DNA of 64,000 nucleotides from [Clostridium] citroniae WAL-17108 (GTDB taxonomy: Bacteria > Bacillota > Clostridia > Lachnospirales > Lachnospiraceae). Location: NCBI RefSeq assembly GCF_000233455.1, contig NZ_JH376425.1:186001-250000 (forward strand), written 5' to 3'. The notes under the pieces are model-generated. The model was not told where the DNA came from and did no database searches. It was given only the letters and a program-made list of their open reading frames with translations. This document shows, in pieces, positions 44,850 through 53,564 of this stretch; position 1 is the first letter of the stretch; each line of letters begins with the position of its first letter. The translations under genes were made by a program, and so were the position numbers.

Positions 44850-46244
44850 ATGGAAAAGAACCAGGAATTTACGGTTGTGATAGAGGACATGAGTGAGGAT
44901 GGCGCAGGGGTGGGAAAGCTGGATGGCTACATCTGGTTTATCAAGGACACGGTAATAGGGGATGTGGTCCGTGCAAAAGCCATGAAGATGAAAAAATCAT
45001 ATGGTTTTGCACGCCTGATGGAGGTGCTGGAACCGTCCGGCAGCCGGGTGGAGGCGGCCTGCCCCGTGGCACGCCGGTGCGGCGGGTGCCAGCTTCAGTC
45101 CATGAGCTATGAAGAGCAGCTTCAGTTTAAGGAGCGGAAGGTGCTTAACAATCTGATGCGGATCGGAAGGTTTGGCCGGGAGGAAATTAACATGCTGCCC
45201 ATCATGGGTATGGAACATCCATGGCGATACCGCAACAAGGCACAGTTCCCCTTTGGCAGGGACAAGAATGGGAAGATCATAGCGGGATTTTATGCCGGCC
45301 GTACCCACGACATCATAGAAAATGATGACTGTCTCTTGGGGGTGGAGGAGAATCAGGAGATATTAGGGATCATCAAACGGTTCATGGAAGAACAGGGGGT
45401 GGAGCCCTATGACGAGACCGGTCATAAAGGTCTTGTGAGACATGCGCTGATCCGAAAGGGATTTAAGACCGGGGAGATCATGGTCTGCCTGGTGATCAAC
45501 GGGAGAAAGCTGTCAGGGAAGAACGCGGGGACAGGAGAGGAGCGCCTGGTGGAAATGCTGCGCCAGGTAAAAGGGATGACCAGTATTTCCTACAGCATCA
45601 ATACGGAACAGACAAATGTGATCATGGGAAAGGAGATCGTAAACCTATATGGGCCTGGGTATATAAGGGATTATATCGGGGATGTGCAGTACCAGATCTC
45701 CCCGCTTTCATTTTACCAGGTAAATCCCGTGCAGACGGAGAAGCTGTACAAAACCGCCCTGGAGTATGCAAATCTTAGCGGAAATGAGACGGTGTGGGAT
45801 CTGTACTGCGGCATCGGGACCATTTCCCTGTTCCTGGCCCAAAAAGCAAAGCAGGTCTATGGGGTGGAGATCGTGCCCCAGGCCATTGAGGATGCCCGGA
45901 GGAATGCGGCTGTCAATGGGATGGATCATGTGGAATTCTTTGTGGGAAAGGCGGAGGAGGTACTTCTCCAACAGTATGAGAAAAACCAGATCCACGCGGA
46001 CGTGATCGTGGTGGACCCACCCAGAAAAGGGTGTGATACGGTCTGCCTGGATACGATACTTAAAATGCAGCCGGAGAGGGTGGTCTATGTGAGCTGTGAT
46101 TCGGCTACGCTGGCCAGGGATCTGAGGTATCTGGCTGATGGGGGGTATGAGGTGGAGAAGGTGAGATGTTGTGATATGTTTCCTGGGACGGTGCATTGCG
46201 AGGTCGTGGTAAACATGACGTATTGTGGTGATAAGAAGAAATAG
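44850..46244 (+). CDS. rlmD: 23S rRNA (uracil(1939)-C(5))-methyltransferase RlmD family
   Basis: This 464-residue SAM-dependent RNA uracil methyltransferase of the TrmA/RlmD/RlmCD family has an N-terminal TRAM domain (EDMSEDGAGVGKLDGYIWFI) and an iron-sulfur cluster motif CPVARRCGGCQLQSM. Its SAM-binding motif is VWDLYCGIGTISLFLA, followed by DPPRKGCD and the catalytic Cys in VYVSCDSATLARDL. It methylates C5 of a uridine in 23S rRNA; Gram-positive members (RlmCD) can act on two sites. It stands as a single gene with AGGAG upstream. Confidence 0.92.
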   Translation: MEKNQEFTVVIEDMSEDGAGVGKLDGYIWFIKDTVIGDVVRAKAMKMKKSYGFARLMEVLEPSGSRVEAACPVARRCGGCQLQSMSYEEQLQFKERKVLNNLMRIGRFGREEINMLPIMGMEHPWRYRNKAQFPFGRDKNGKIIAGFYAGRTHDIIENDDCLLGVEENQEILGIIKRFMEEQGVEPYDETGHKGLVRHALIRKGFKTGEIMVCLVINGRKLSGKNAGTGEERLVEMLRQVKGMTSISYSINTEQTNVIMGKEIVNLYGPGYIRDYIGDVQYQISPLSFYQVNPVQTEKLYKTALEYANLSGNETVWDLYCGIGTISLFLAQKAKQVYGVEIVPQAIEDARRNAAVNGMDHVEFFVGKAEEVLLQQYEKNQIHADVIVVDPPRKGCDTVCLDTILKMQPERVVYVSCDSATLARDLRYLADGGYEVEKVRCCDMFPGTVHCEVVVNMTYCGDKKK

Positions 46245-46291
46245 CGGGGTTGAACCACAAGATGTTGTTATTATAAGCAGAGATAGAAGCT

Positions 46292-46345
46292 AAAAAAGTG
46301 AAAAGACAGAATGGTCAGTACGGTTATTCTGCTTTTCTACTTTTT
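46292..46345. terminator. Bidirectional terminator between rlmD and the PBECR4-like gene
   Basis: An A-rich left arm (46292-46312) pairs with the T-rich right arm (46326-46346) through AAGT/ACTT, AAAG/CTTT and CAGAAT/ATTCTG. The right arm contains the stop of the minus-strand gene. Confidence 0.65.
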
Positions 46346-46978
46346 AGGGTTCTCTTGCAGAGATATCTTTGCGGAGTCGCTTTTGGGAGTGAGCCGGTCA
46401 TACTGGATGACTTTCTCTCCAGTACTGACAGTAATCTTTTCTTTAAAGAGTAACGTGTATTGTGGTTGCCCAATCGTATAATCTTTCTTTTCTTTAGGAA
46501 AAAAGGAACGACAGAAAAATCGTCCTACAGTTTCTTTTTCCTTGATAAAAATATAAATATCATTCCCAGAAAAAGCGGTGGACAAAAGGTAGTCTGTTTC
46601 AATTAGGGAAAATTGATTCTGTTTTTCATTATAGCGGAAGATCAGTTTATTGCTGTCAAAAATCTGCTCGATATAGGAAAGGGGAGTGAAGCGGTTTTCA
46701 ATCTGTCCTATGTAACGACTCTTACAGATGGAAGGATACGTGATTGTTCCGTTCAGGATTCCGAAATAAACGGATTCCCGGTTCTGCGTTGCAATACGCA
46801 GGTCTTTTAATTTCCCAAGCCCCATGAGATGATGAAAGTCGATAGGTTTAAATTCAATGGTGATATCTACAGATTTTCCTTTGCGCCCGATAATCAGATG
46901 GTACTGTGCATCGGAATAGTTAATACTTAGAAGGTATGGTATGTGTTTTGGGTTATTGTTAAATGTATTTGAACACAT
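46337..46978 (-). CDS. PBECR4-like nuclease domain protein, possibly N-terminally truncated
   Basis: This 213-residue protein is AT-rich relative to its neighbours. The segment IEFKPIDFHHLMGLGKLKDL resembles the PBECR4 domain (a phage-associated toxin-like nuclease of the barnase/EndoU/colicin E5/RelE fold), followed by strand-rich sequence (QIFDSNKLIFRYNEKQNQF) and a final TIGQPQYTLLFKEKITV. The first ATG has no ribosome site and the frame is open only seven codons further upstream, so the gene may have lost its 5' end. It is divergent from the small gene at 47032. The family call is from motif recall and tentative. Confidence 0.55.
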   Translation of the reverse strand: MCSNTFNNNPKHIPYLLSINYSDAQYHLIIGRKGKSVDITIEFKPIDFHHLMGLGKLKDLRIATQNRESVYFGILNGTITYPSICKSRYIGQIENRFTPLSYIEQIFDSNKLIFRYNEKQNQFSLIETDYLLSTAFSGNDIYIFIKEKETVGRFFCRSFFPKEKKDYTIGQPQYTLLFKEKITVSTGEKVIQYDRLTPKSDSAKISLQENPKK

Positions 46979-47031
46979 GTCGAGACTGTTGTAAAATTAG
47001 AACGGAGAGAAAAATAGAAGGGGATAATTTT

Positions 47032-47352
47032 ATGGAACCATCGAAACGTGATTGGAAACTTTATAGAGAAAAAGTATCTGGTTGGCAGGAACATTATATG
47101 GAGCGGCTCATTGAGGATTATGTTGCTTATTTAAACAGTAATGAACCTGCTTCAACAAAGTTTTGGACAATGGAGAAGCGTATGAAACGGGATAAGAAAA
47201 CACCTGGGGTCTGTATAGAACTTAGTAAAAGAAATATGATATTTGATCTAGTCCGTTTTTTGCAGGATGAAGTAATTGTATTTGATGATTTGGATGAATT
47301 TTCAGAGGAACTAAGGGAAAGCGTAAAGCTTTTGAAGGAAAGATTCGGCTGA
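47032..47352 (+). CDS. Small conserved protein of unknown function
   Basis: This 106-residue soluble protein (MEPSKRDWKLYREKVSGWQE onward) is rich in charged residues and mostly helical, with no membrane segment. It ends with an acidic-amphipathic helix (DDLDEFSEELRESVKLLKER). Similar short proteins occur widely in Lachnospiraceae and are sometimes labelled multidrug transporter by mistake; the sequence is clearly not a transporter. No function is known to me. The ATG follows AGAAGGGG with ten bases of spacing. Its codon use is AT-rich like the genes on either side. Confidence 0.65.
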   Translation: MEPSKRDWKLYREKVSGWQEHYMERLIEDYVAYLNSNEPASTKFWTMEKRMKRDKKTPGVCIELSKRNMIFDLVRFLQDEVIVFDDLDEFSEELRESVKLLKERFG

Positions 47353-47498
47353 TTAAAATGTAAAAGGACGGACTACTACGAATGGAGGTGTGAGTACAGA
47401 TATGTATATATGGAAAAATGTAACTGAAAGAAACAGTCATTCCCGTTCAATTGATGGAAACGGAAGACAACCATCATTAAAGAAAGGCCCAAAATAGC

Positions 47499-48434
47499 AT
47501 GAATGAATTGGAACAATACAAAGAAAGACTGCGTATCGCTTTGAGTGCTGCAAGGATCTGTATTTTTGAAGTTGACATTTTGCGGCAGCAATACACCTTT
47601 TTTGAAAACGCGGAGACCATATTCGGCGTTTCAGGGGATGATATTCTAAAAGACGTGCAGCCCTACAGCGTGTTGGAGCCGGAAGCATACCGACTGGCTG
47701 TTAGCGAATATTTTTCACATCCGGATGATTGGGAAGTGATCGAGGATGCTTTTGCACAAATTCTGAACGGCAAACCGGCGATCTATGATGCCCGCATGAA
47801 AGCCGGAGGGTCTGGGTTTATATGGTGCAGGATCCATGTGACTCCTATCATAGAAGATAATAAGCCCGTAAGAATGATCGGCGTAATCATGGATATAACT
47901 GATACAAAGAAAAAGACCGAAAGCTTGGAACAAGCTGTCAACCGGGATGCTTTTACAGGCTTTTACAATAAAGAATATTCCATCACATTGATTCGTGATA
48001 TCCTGGAGGAACGTAAAAATTTACAGCATGCTCTTGTAATATTGGATATTGACAATTTTAAGCATTTTAATGATACTTATGGACATGATCAGGGTGATAG
48101 GATTATCAAATCGCTGTCCCGGACAATTAAAATGTCATTCCGTAAAACAGACATACTGGGCCGCTTTGGCGGTGACGAATTTATTATATTTATTCCGGAT
48201 ATCGAAGATGAGAAATGGCTGTACCGTAAGCTTCAGAATCTGAGCCGTTTGGAGATTGATGATTTTGTCTGCACGAACAGTATGGGAGTTGCTGTTTTTC
48301 CCAGGGAGGCGGCAAATTTTAACCTTCTATTTAAAAAGGCGGATATAGCGCTTTACCATGCCAAGATCTCAAAGGAAAAGCCTGTATTCTTTTCAGAACT
48401 TGACAGAAGCGAACAAGAGATCCCCTTGCGCTAA
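47499..48434 (+). CDS. PAS-GGDEF diguanylate cyclase
   Basis: This 311-residue soluble protein has an N-terminal PAS fold (about 1-135, ending VRMIGVIMDITDTKK) linked by a short helix to a GGDEF domain (about 140-305). The active-site loop GRFGGDEFIIF is intact, and the inhibitory site RxxD (RKTD) lies five residues before it, so the enzyme should make cyclic di-GMP from GTP with product inhibition. The GTP/metal residues in LVILDIDNFKHFNDTYGHDQGD are standard. There is no membrane segment. No good ribosome site is visible before ATG 47499. It is AT-rich and lies in the patch 46337-48434. Confidence 0.88.
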   Translation: MNELEQYKERLRIALSAARICIFEVDILRQQYTFFENAETIFGVSGDDILKDVQPYSVLEPEAYRLAVSEYFSHPDDWEVIEDAFAQILNGKPAIYDARMKAGGSGFIWCRIHVTPIIEDNKPVRMIGVIMDITDTKKKTESLEQAVNRDAFTGFYNKEYSITLIRDILEERKNLQHALVILDIDNFKHFNDTYGHDQGDRIIKSLSRTIKMSFRKTDILGRFGGDEFIIFIPDIEDEKWLYRKLQNLSRLEIDDFVCTNSMGVAVFPREAANFNLLFKKADIALYHAKISKEKPVFFSELDRSEQEIPLR

Positions 48435-48618
48435 GGCGGACTCCGTTTCTTCAGACATCATTATTAACCGGATTTCCTATTGACGCGAACACTGTGCCGC
48501 GCTGTATTCTTGGGCTTAAATGGTCTAAAATGTCTTCTCGCCTTCCAAGAATAAACGTATACATACCCGCAGATAATATTACCCCTCATCCCGATACTAT
48601 ACTGGGAAATTTGCAGAA

Positions 48619-49659
48619 ATGGAAACAGAGAATAGCATGATTGATTTCAAACAATTGATGAACACAAGTGAATATGATTTCCTCCGGACAGAGAAAAGGC
48701 TGGGAAACAGGATCATCCTTCTGGGCCTGGGGGGAAGCTATGCATACGGAACGTGTAATGAGAACAGTGACATTGATTTTCGCGGGATTACCTTGAATAT
48801 GCCTTCTGACCTGATCGGGCTTACGGAATTTGAACAGTATGAGGATGCCAATACGGACACGGTGATCTATTCATTTAACAAGATCGTGAGACTGCTGCTG
48901 GACTGCAATCCCAACACCTGTGAGATCCTTGGCCTGGATGAGGACCAGTACCTGATCAAATCAAAACTGGGCCAGGAACTGCTGGATCACAAGGGGATCT
49001 TTTTATCCAAACGGGCGGCCAAGTCCTTTGGGGGATATGCGGGAGCGCAGCTGAGACGGCTTCAGAACGCCATTGCCAGGGACTCCATGCCCCAGACCGA
49101 AAAGGAGCAGCACATCCTTCGGTCGGTGAGAAATGCCCTGGAGGATTTTGAAAGGCGGTATTCCAGCTTTGACAGGGGAAGTATCCGCCTGTACATTGAC
49201 CGGTCTGAGAATCCGGAATTGGAGACTGAAATCTATATGGATGCGGACTACCGGCATATGCCTCTTCGGGATTATGAAAGTATGTGGGCGGCCATGCACA
49301 GCGTTGTGAAGGATTATGATAAGATCGGTAAACGCAACAGGAAAAAGGATGATAATCATCTGAATAAACATGCAATGCATTTGATCCGGTTATTTATGAT
49401 GGCCGTAGATATATTGGAAAAAGGGGAGATTAATACCAACCGGAGGCATGATCTGGATCTGCTGATGAAGATACGCAGCGGAGGGTTCCGGAAAGAGGAC
49501 GGGACATTTGACAGTGAATTTTACGATATCCTTGCCGATTTTGAGGAACGGCTTCAAACCGCCACCAGGGAAAGCGTGCTTCCGGATAATCCGGACATGG
49601 AAAAGGTGGGGGCATTTGTGGAATATGTAAACCGAAGATCCATAGAGGGGGATTATTGA
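48619..49659 (+). CDS. RlaP-type nucleotidyltransferase domain protein (first of a pair)
   Basis: This 346-residue protein has a minimal DNA-polymerase-beta-type nucleotidyltransferase signature, GLGGSYAYGTCNENSDIDFRG (motif split G-S...D-x-D). It is followed by a helical domain with VIYSFNKIVRLLLDCNPNTCEIL and KHAMHLIRLFMMAVDIL. This matches the RlaP (PF10127) family of predicted nucleotidyltransferases. The substrate is unknown. In some bacteria relatives sit beside RNA ligase/repair genes, but none is visible here. The stop overlaps the next gene, which has the same family domain. The ATG has only a weak upstream purine tract. Confidence 0.78.
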   Translation: METENSMIDFKQLMNTSEYDFLRTEKRLGNRIILLGLGGSYAYGTCNENSDIDFRGITLNMPSDLIGLTEFEQYEDANTDTVIYSFNKIVRLLLDCNPNTCEILGLDEDQYLIKSKLGQELLDHKGIFLSKRAAKSFGGYAGAQLRRLQNAIARDSMPQTEKEQHILRSVRNALEDFERRYSSFDRGSIRLYIDRSENPELETEIYMDADYRHMPLRDYESMWAAMHSVVKDYDKIGKRNRKKDDNHLNKHAMHLIRLFMMAVDILEKGEINTNRRHDLDLLMKIRSGGFRKEDGTFDSEFYDILADFEERLQTATRESVLPDNPDMEKVGAFVEYVNRRSIEGDY

Positions 49660-50453
49660 TGATGGATGATATTTTTAATACGATCCAGCAAAAGCTTGGG
49701 GAAATTGAGAAAAAGGAAAAAGTCAGGATTCTTCACGCAGTGGAGTCGGGAAGCCGCGCTTGGGGCTTTGCTTCCCCGGACAGTGATTATGATGTAAGGT
49801 TTATCTATGTGAGAAGCGGAGAAGATTACCTGAGACTGGATGAACCAAGGGATGTGATCGAATGGCAGTTGGACGAGGTGCTGGATATCAATGGATGGGA
49901 TCTGAAAAAGGCTCTGAGACAATTCCATAGAGGGAATGCGACTTTGTTTGAGTGGAGCAATTCTCCTATCGTATACAGGACCACAAAAGAGTGGGGGCGG
50001 ATCTATGAGGCGGCAGCCGGCTTCTTTTCCTCAAAGGCGGCCTCCCATCACTATTATGGGACGGCCAACAGTACATATGCCCAGTATCTGCAGGAGGAGA
50101 GGGTGAGTTATAAAAAGTATTTTTATGCCCTGAGGCCTCTTCTTGCAGGAAAATATATTGAGGAAACCCACTGTCCGCCGCCGGTGCTTTTTTCTGATCT
50201 GATGAAAATGGACATACCCCAGGAACTGAGGGAGGGTATAGAGGAACTTCTGGAGCTCAAGGGACGCATGGGAGAGGGCGAGAAGGGGACGCAAATGCCG
50301 GCCATTCAATGTTTTATTGAGGAGGAGCTGGCAAGGCAGAAATCCTATACGGATCATTTGCCTGAAGACAGGAAAAACGGATGGGATGAATTAAACCATG
50401 TTTTCATGGAAATTCTGGATTCAGGTTCCCGCTGTCCTGAACTGTTACTATAA
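49659..50453 (+). CDS. RlaP-type nucleotidyltransferase domain protein (second of a pair)
   Basis: This 264-residue relative of the preceding gene product starts, after the Met, with a short helix. The catalytic motif is HAVESGSRAWGFASPDSDYD, in which GSR and DYD give the Gly-Ser and the two metal-binding Asp. WDLKKALRQFHRGNATLFEW and SHHYYGTANSTYAQYL follow. It is about 80 residues shorter than its partner. The ATG overlaps the TGA of the first gene, with AGAGGGGG upstream. Two adjacent, diverged copies suggest a heteromeric or two-substrate system. Confidence 0.8.
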   Translation: MMDDIFNTIQQKLGEIEKKEKVRILHAVESGSRAWGFASPDSDYDVRFIYVRSGEDYLRLDEPRDVIEWQLDEVLDINGWDLKKALRQFHRGNATLFEWSNSPIVYRTTKEWGRIYEAAAGFFSSKAASHHYYGTANSTYAQYLQEERVSYKKYFYALRPLLAGKYIEETHCPPPVLFSDLMKMDIPQELREGIEELLELKGRMGEGEKGTQMPAIQCFIEEELARQKSYTDHLPEDRKNGWDELNHVFMEILDSGSRCPELLL

Positions 50454-50550
50454 AATAAAAATCAGAAAGTGCCTGCAACTTTAATCCTCATTTCTCCGTC
50501 TAAGATATGTAACCAATAGGAAGCTATCACAAAAAAGAAGGGATAAAGAA

Positions 50551-51390
50551 ATGAGATTAAATATGACAAGAAGACACACGGTAATTATGCTATGCGCATT
50601 GGCAATGGCCACCACCGTGCCGGCCATACCGGCATTTGCGAATGGAAACATCCCTGTCAAAGGGCAGGCTATTGCAAAAGGCACAGCCTATGGGGCCAGA
50701 TCCCAATCTTCTGATGAGAGTAAAATGAGGGACGCGGCAGCACATGTGCAGGAGGCATTTGATAAACAGGATCTGAATAAGCTGGCCGGGCTGTGTACGT
50801 ATCCTTTGACGGTTTCCTATAAGAACGGAGATTTGGTGGAGATAAAAAATAAGCAGGGATTTCTGGCATTGGGCAGTGAGATAATATTTTCCAGGGCAAT
50901 GAGAAATGCCGTTGCTTCCACCAATGTGGCGAAATTAGTCAGCGTAGGCAAGGCGGGGGCCCAGATGGGGGATGATTGCGGGCTGTCTTTGTATAAAGTG
51001 GGAGGAAAATGGAAGGCAGGCTACTTCTATCTGGATGCGGCAGGCAGTTCAGACCAGCAGGCTGTGGATATCAGCAGCCTTTCTGAGATGGCTGAGCAGA
51101 TTCAGAAGACATTTTCTTATAAAAGCCTTGACACTCTTGCCATGATGTGTAATTATCCAATGGTAATGACCTATGCAAACGGTACCAGCCAGGAGATCCA
51201 GACACCGGACCAGTTAAAGGCCCTTGGGGAAGATAAAGTGTTTACGGATAAGTTGTCCAAAGCCATCGACAGGGTGGAGGTGTCTAAATTAAAAGAGGTA
51301 GGAAATGCCGGCGTGCAGATGGGCGGTGACAGCGGCCTGAATATGTATCGGTTTAATGGATATTGGAAGATCAACCAGATTTACCAGTAA
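50551..51390 (+). CDS. Secreted protein with internally duplicated domain
   Basis: This 279-residue protein has a signal peptide (MTRRHTVIMLCALAMATTVP, cleavage near AFA). Two similar units of about 95 residues follow: residues about 65-160 (VQEAFDKQDLNKLAGLCTYP ... AGAQMGDDCGLSLYKVGGKW) and about 180-279 (IQKTFSYKSLDTLAMMCNYP ... AGVQMGGDSGLNMYRFNGYW). The units have the helix-then-sheet order of NTF2/SnoaL-like cone folds. No catalytic residues stand out. It is probably a small-ligand or envelope-associated protein. It is a single gene with its own terminator. Confidence 0.75.
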   Translation: MRLNMTRRHTVIMLCALAMATTVPAIPAFANGNIPVKGQAIAKGTAYGARSQSSDESKMRDAAAHVQEAFDKQDLNKLAGLCTYPLTVSYKNGDLVEIKNKQGFLALGSEIIFSRAMRNAVASTNVAKLVSVGKAGAQMGDDCGLSLYKVGGKWKAGYFYLDAAGSSDQQAVDISSLSEMAEQIQKTFSYKSLDTLAMMCNYPMVMTYANGTSQEIQTPDQLKALGEDKVFTDKLSKAIDRVEVSKLKEVGNAGVQMGGDSGLNMYRFNGYWKINQIYQ

Positions 51391-51427
51391 AAGACGGCTT
51401 ACCAGAAAAAGACAAAGAGATGTGTGG

Positions 51428-51455
51428 AACCGGAAGACTGCTGCAGCTTCCGGTT
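51428..51455 (+). terminator. Rho-independent terminator
   Basis: AACCGGAAG and CTTCCGGTT form a perfect 9-bp stem with a ten-base loop, followed by the T-rich TGTCCTGTTTT. Confidence 0.8.
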
Positions 51456-51561
51456 TGTCCTGTTTTACGGAACAGAAGGCATGGGAGCCGTATGGATTGG
51501 GCATGGCAGGGGCAGAATAAATTAGCTTGGAGTGTGACTGAAAAGGGACGGGTGTGGGCAA

Positions 51562-52572
51562 ATGAACCAGCATTTTAATGTTTTAAAAGTAGTGAAAATA
51601 GCCGGCGGCAGCCTTCTTGCCATGTTGATCGCAGAGGGGCTTGGATTAAATTATGCTGCGTCAGCAGGGGTGATCACTCTTTTGAGCATACATGACACCA
51701 AACGTGAGACCATACGGCTGATGGCCAGGAGAATGTCTGCCTTTCTTCTGGCCCTGGCGCTGGCGCCCCTGTGCTTTGGGCTGTGCGGATACGGTCCGCT
51801 GGCCATAGGTGTGTTTCTTCTCCTGTTCACTCCTGCCTGTACCTGGCTTCAGATACAGGACGGAATATCGGTGAGCACGGTGCTTATGACACATTTCCTT
51901 GCAGAAGGCGCCATGGGAACTGCCAATGTGGTGAACGAGGTTCTGCTTTTAGTAATCGGCACCGGTGTGGGGGTTACCATGAATCTCTATATTCCGGGGA
52001 GAAGGGCGGCCATTCGGCGGAGACAGCAGATGATCGAGGAACAGTTTCGCTTTCTGCTGGCAGGGATGGCGGATGTTTTGGACGGAAAATCCAAACGCGG
52101 AGAGGAAGGACGCAGATCTTATGATGCATGTGTGGGGAGCTTGGAACAGATGCTGAGAGACGGCGAACAGGAGGCATACCGCCATATGGAGAACAGCCTG
52201 CTGGCAGATACAAGGTATTATCTGAGTTATATGGGACTGAGGAAAAATCAGCTGGCCGTGCTCAGAAGGATCCGGTCATATCTGGAGCGGGCAGATTCCT
52301 TCCCGGTGCAGGCTGAACGTCTGGCTGTTCTTGCCCGTGATATCAGCCGGTCGTTTCATGAGTATAACAATGCGTTAGGACTTCTGGAGAAAACGGAATG
52401 GGTGAAGCTGGAGATGAGACAGCAGCCCCTGCCCGCGACCAGGGAGGAATTTGAGGCCAGGGCTGTGCTGTTTCAGGTGCTGCTGGAACTGGAACGGTTC
52501 TTGGTGCTGAAGCGGGAATTTGTCCAGGGACTGAGCCGGGAGGATATCAGCGCGTTTTGGGAAAAGGCGTAG
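51562..52572 (+). CDS. Aromatic acid exporter (ArAE) family protein
   Basis: This 336-residue protein has an N-terminal half with four or more closely spaced hydrophobic helices (VKIAGGSLLAMLIAEGLGL, MSAFLLALALAPLCFGLCG, GVFLLLFTPACTWL, NEVLLLVIGTGVGVTMNLYI) and a C-terminal soluble helical half (about 155-336). This is the ArAE_1 (DUF939) architecture seen in small Gram-positive relatives of the FUSC/AaeB exporters. The substrate is not known. The start follows GGGTGTGGGC. Confidence 0.82.
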   Translation: MNQHFNVLKVVKIAGGSLLAMLIAEGLGLNYAASAGVITLLSIHDTKRETIRLMARRMSAFLLALALAPLCFGLCGYGPLAIGVFLLLFTPACTWLQIQDGISVSTVLMTHFLAEGAMGTANVVNEVLLLVIGTGVGVTMNLYIPGRRAAIRRRQQMIEEQFRFLLAGMADVLDGKSKRGEEGRRSYDACVGSLEQMLRDGEQEAYRHMENSLLADTRYYLSYMGLRKNQLAVLRRIRSYLERADSFPVQAERLAVLARDISRSFHEYNNALGLLEKTEWVKLEMRQQPLPATREEFEARAVLFQVLLELERFLVLKREFVQGLSREDISAFWEKA

Positions 52573-52703
52573 GCTGTCCCGGGAAATGTATGGGGTGCCG
52601 TGAAATGTACAGAGCCTGAGCAGACCATATAAAATGACACACAGATGTCATGTTTGATCTGATATACTATCCATACAATAAAGCAGATGAGAGAGGTGGA
52701 TTT

Positions 52704-53132
52704 ATGGTTTGGCATGAAGCGTATCCTGCAGACAGACAGCCTGATATGAAGGAAATAGATAGTTTTATCGGGAGCCCATACTGGAAATCCCTGTGCACTT
52801 ATGTGGAGAGAAACTATCTTGTAACACCGCGCATTGAATTCAGCAGATGCACCATGCAGACGGGGTGGAATGTGAAATACAAAAAAAGTTCCCGGGCAAT
52901 CTGCACCCTGTATCCTGAACAGGGGAAGTTTATCTGTATGATTTCCATCGGAGCAAAGGAAGCAACTGAAGCAGAGCTGGTATTAAAGGGATGCACTGCC
53001 TATCTCCGGCAATTGTATGAAAGATGTACCCCCTTCAACGGTGGGCGGTGGCTGATGATTGAGGTGACCAGTGAGGAGATCTTGGAGGATGTAAAGGAAC
53101 TGATAGGTGTAAGGATGAAGACAAAGAGATAG
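52704..53132 (+). CDS. DUF3788 family protein
   Basis: This 142-residue soluble protein contains the DUF3788 pattern: an N-terminal SPYWKSLCTYVERNY, the strand WNVKYKKSSRAICTLYP and the strand KFICMISIGAKEATEAELV, ending with a helix. The function is unknown. Comparison with YdhG/DUF1801-like heat-shock folds suggests a small-molecule or protein-interaction module, but that is loose inference. The ATG at 52704 follows GAGAGGTGG; upstream in-frame codons to 52650 are not used. Confidence 0.75.
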   Translation: MVWHEAYPADRQPDMKEIDSFIGSPYWKSLCTYVERNYLVTPRIEFSRCTMQTGWNVKYKKSSRAICTLYPEQGKFICMISIGAKEATEAELVLKGCTAYLRQLYERCTPFNGGRWLMIEVTSEEILEDVKELIGVRMKTKR

Positions 53133-53168
53133 AAGCGGGTAAGCCGGTGTATAAGGGCCGGTGTATAA

Positions 53169-53214
53169 GGGCTGCAGTTTGTGAATCACACATCACAGGC
53201 TGCGGCCCCTTTTT
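53169..53214 (+). terminator. Rho-independent terminator after the DUF3788 gene
   Basis: GGGCTGCAG (53169-53177) pairs with CTGCGGCCC (53200-53208), with inner GTGA/TCAC pairing, followed by a T tract at 53210-53214. Immediately upstream a 15-base unit (GCCGGTGTATAAGGG) occurs twice with a 14-base period (53143-53171). Confidence 0.8.
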
Positions 53215-53351
53215 GCTTTCGTATTATCGAATCAGAAGATAAAAAGAACCATAACGAACAAATGTGGAAAGGAGATGGCAGAACGAATATATAAATAGTG
53301 CACATAAATATATGTACAAAAAGCTGAAAATAAAAAGAATTATACAAACCA

Positions 53352-53380
53352 TTGACTTAAAAACAGGTTTGGTATAGAAT
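53352..53380 (+). promoter_or_regulatory. Sigma-A promoter of the PTS/SIS operon
   Basis: TTGACT (53352-53357) and TAGAAT (53375-53380) with a 17-bp spacer, inside the 432-base gap before the PTS IIC gene. The leader of about 180 bases is AT-rich and contains a hairpin at 53471-53498 (GGAGGATCA with TGATCCCTCC, one bulged C) and no other gene. Confidence 0.75.
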
Positions 53381-53470
53381 AAAAGCACTAAAAACGAACT
53401 GATTAGAACTACATAAAGGAACAAAACAAACAATAATAAACAATAGGGGGTGTGGATGGATTCCATGTAT

Positions 53471-53498
53471 GGAGGATCACTGTATCAATGATCCCTCC
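53471..53498 (+). promoter_or_regulatory. 5' leader hairpin of the PTS operon
   Basis: A 9-bp stem with one bulge and a nine-base loop lies 66 bases before the start of the PTS IIC gene. It is not followed by a T run, so it is not a terminator. Its left arm GGAGG followed by no start codon could mimic or mask a ribosome site. Confidence 0.35.
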
Positions 53499-53564
53499 CG
53501 GTTATTTCAGGTTTAAAAAGAAAATGTCGGATGTGAGAGAAAACAGTATAAAGGAGGTAATGAG

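Noticed and set aside
44850..46244. TrmA instead of RlmD for the uracil methyltransferase
   Set aside because: The TRAM domain and the four-cysteine iron-sulfur motif fit RlmD/RlmCD, and TrmA lacks them; which 23S site is methylated stays open.
53143..53171. Two direct 15-base repeats before the terminator at 53169 as a CRISPR or mobile-element remnant
   Set aside because: There are only two copies with a 14-base period and no spacers or adjacent cas or transposase genes; it is a simple local duplication.
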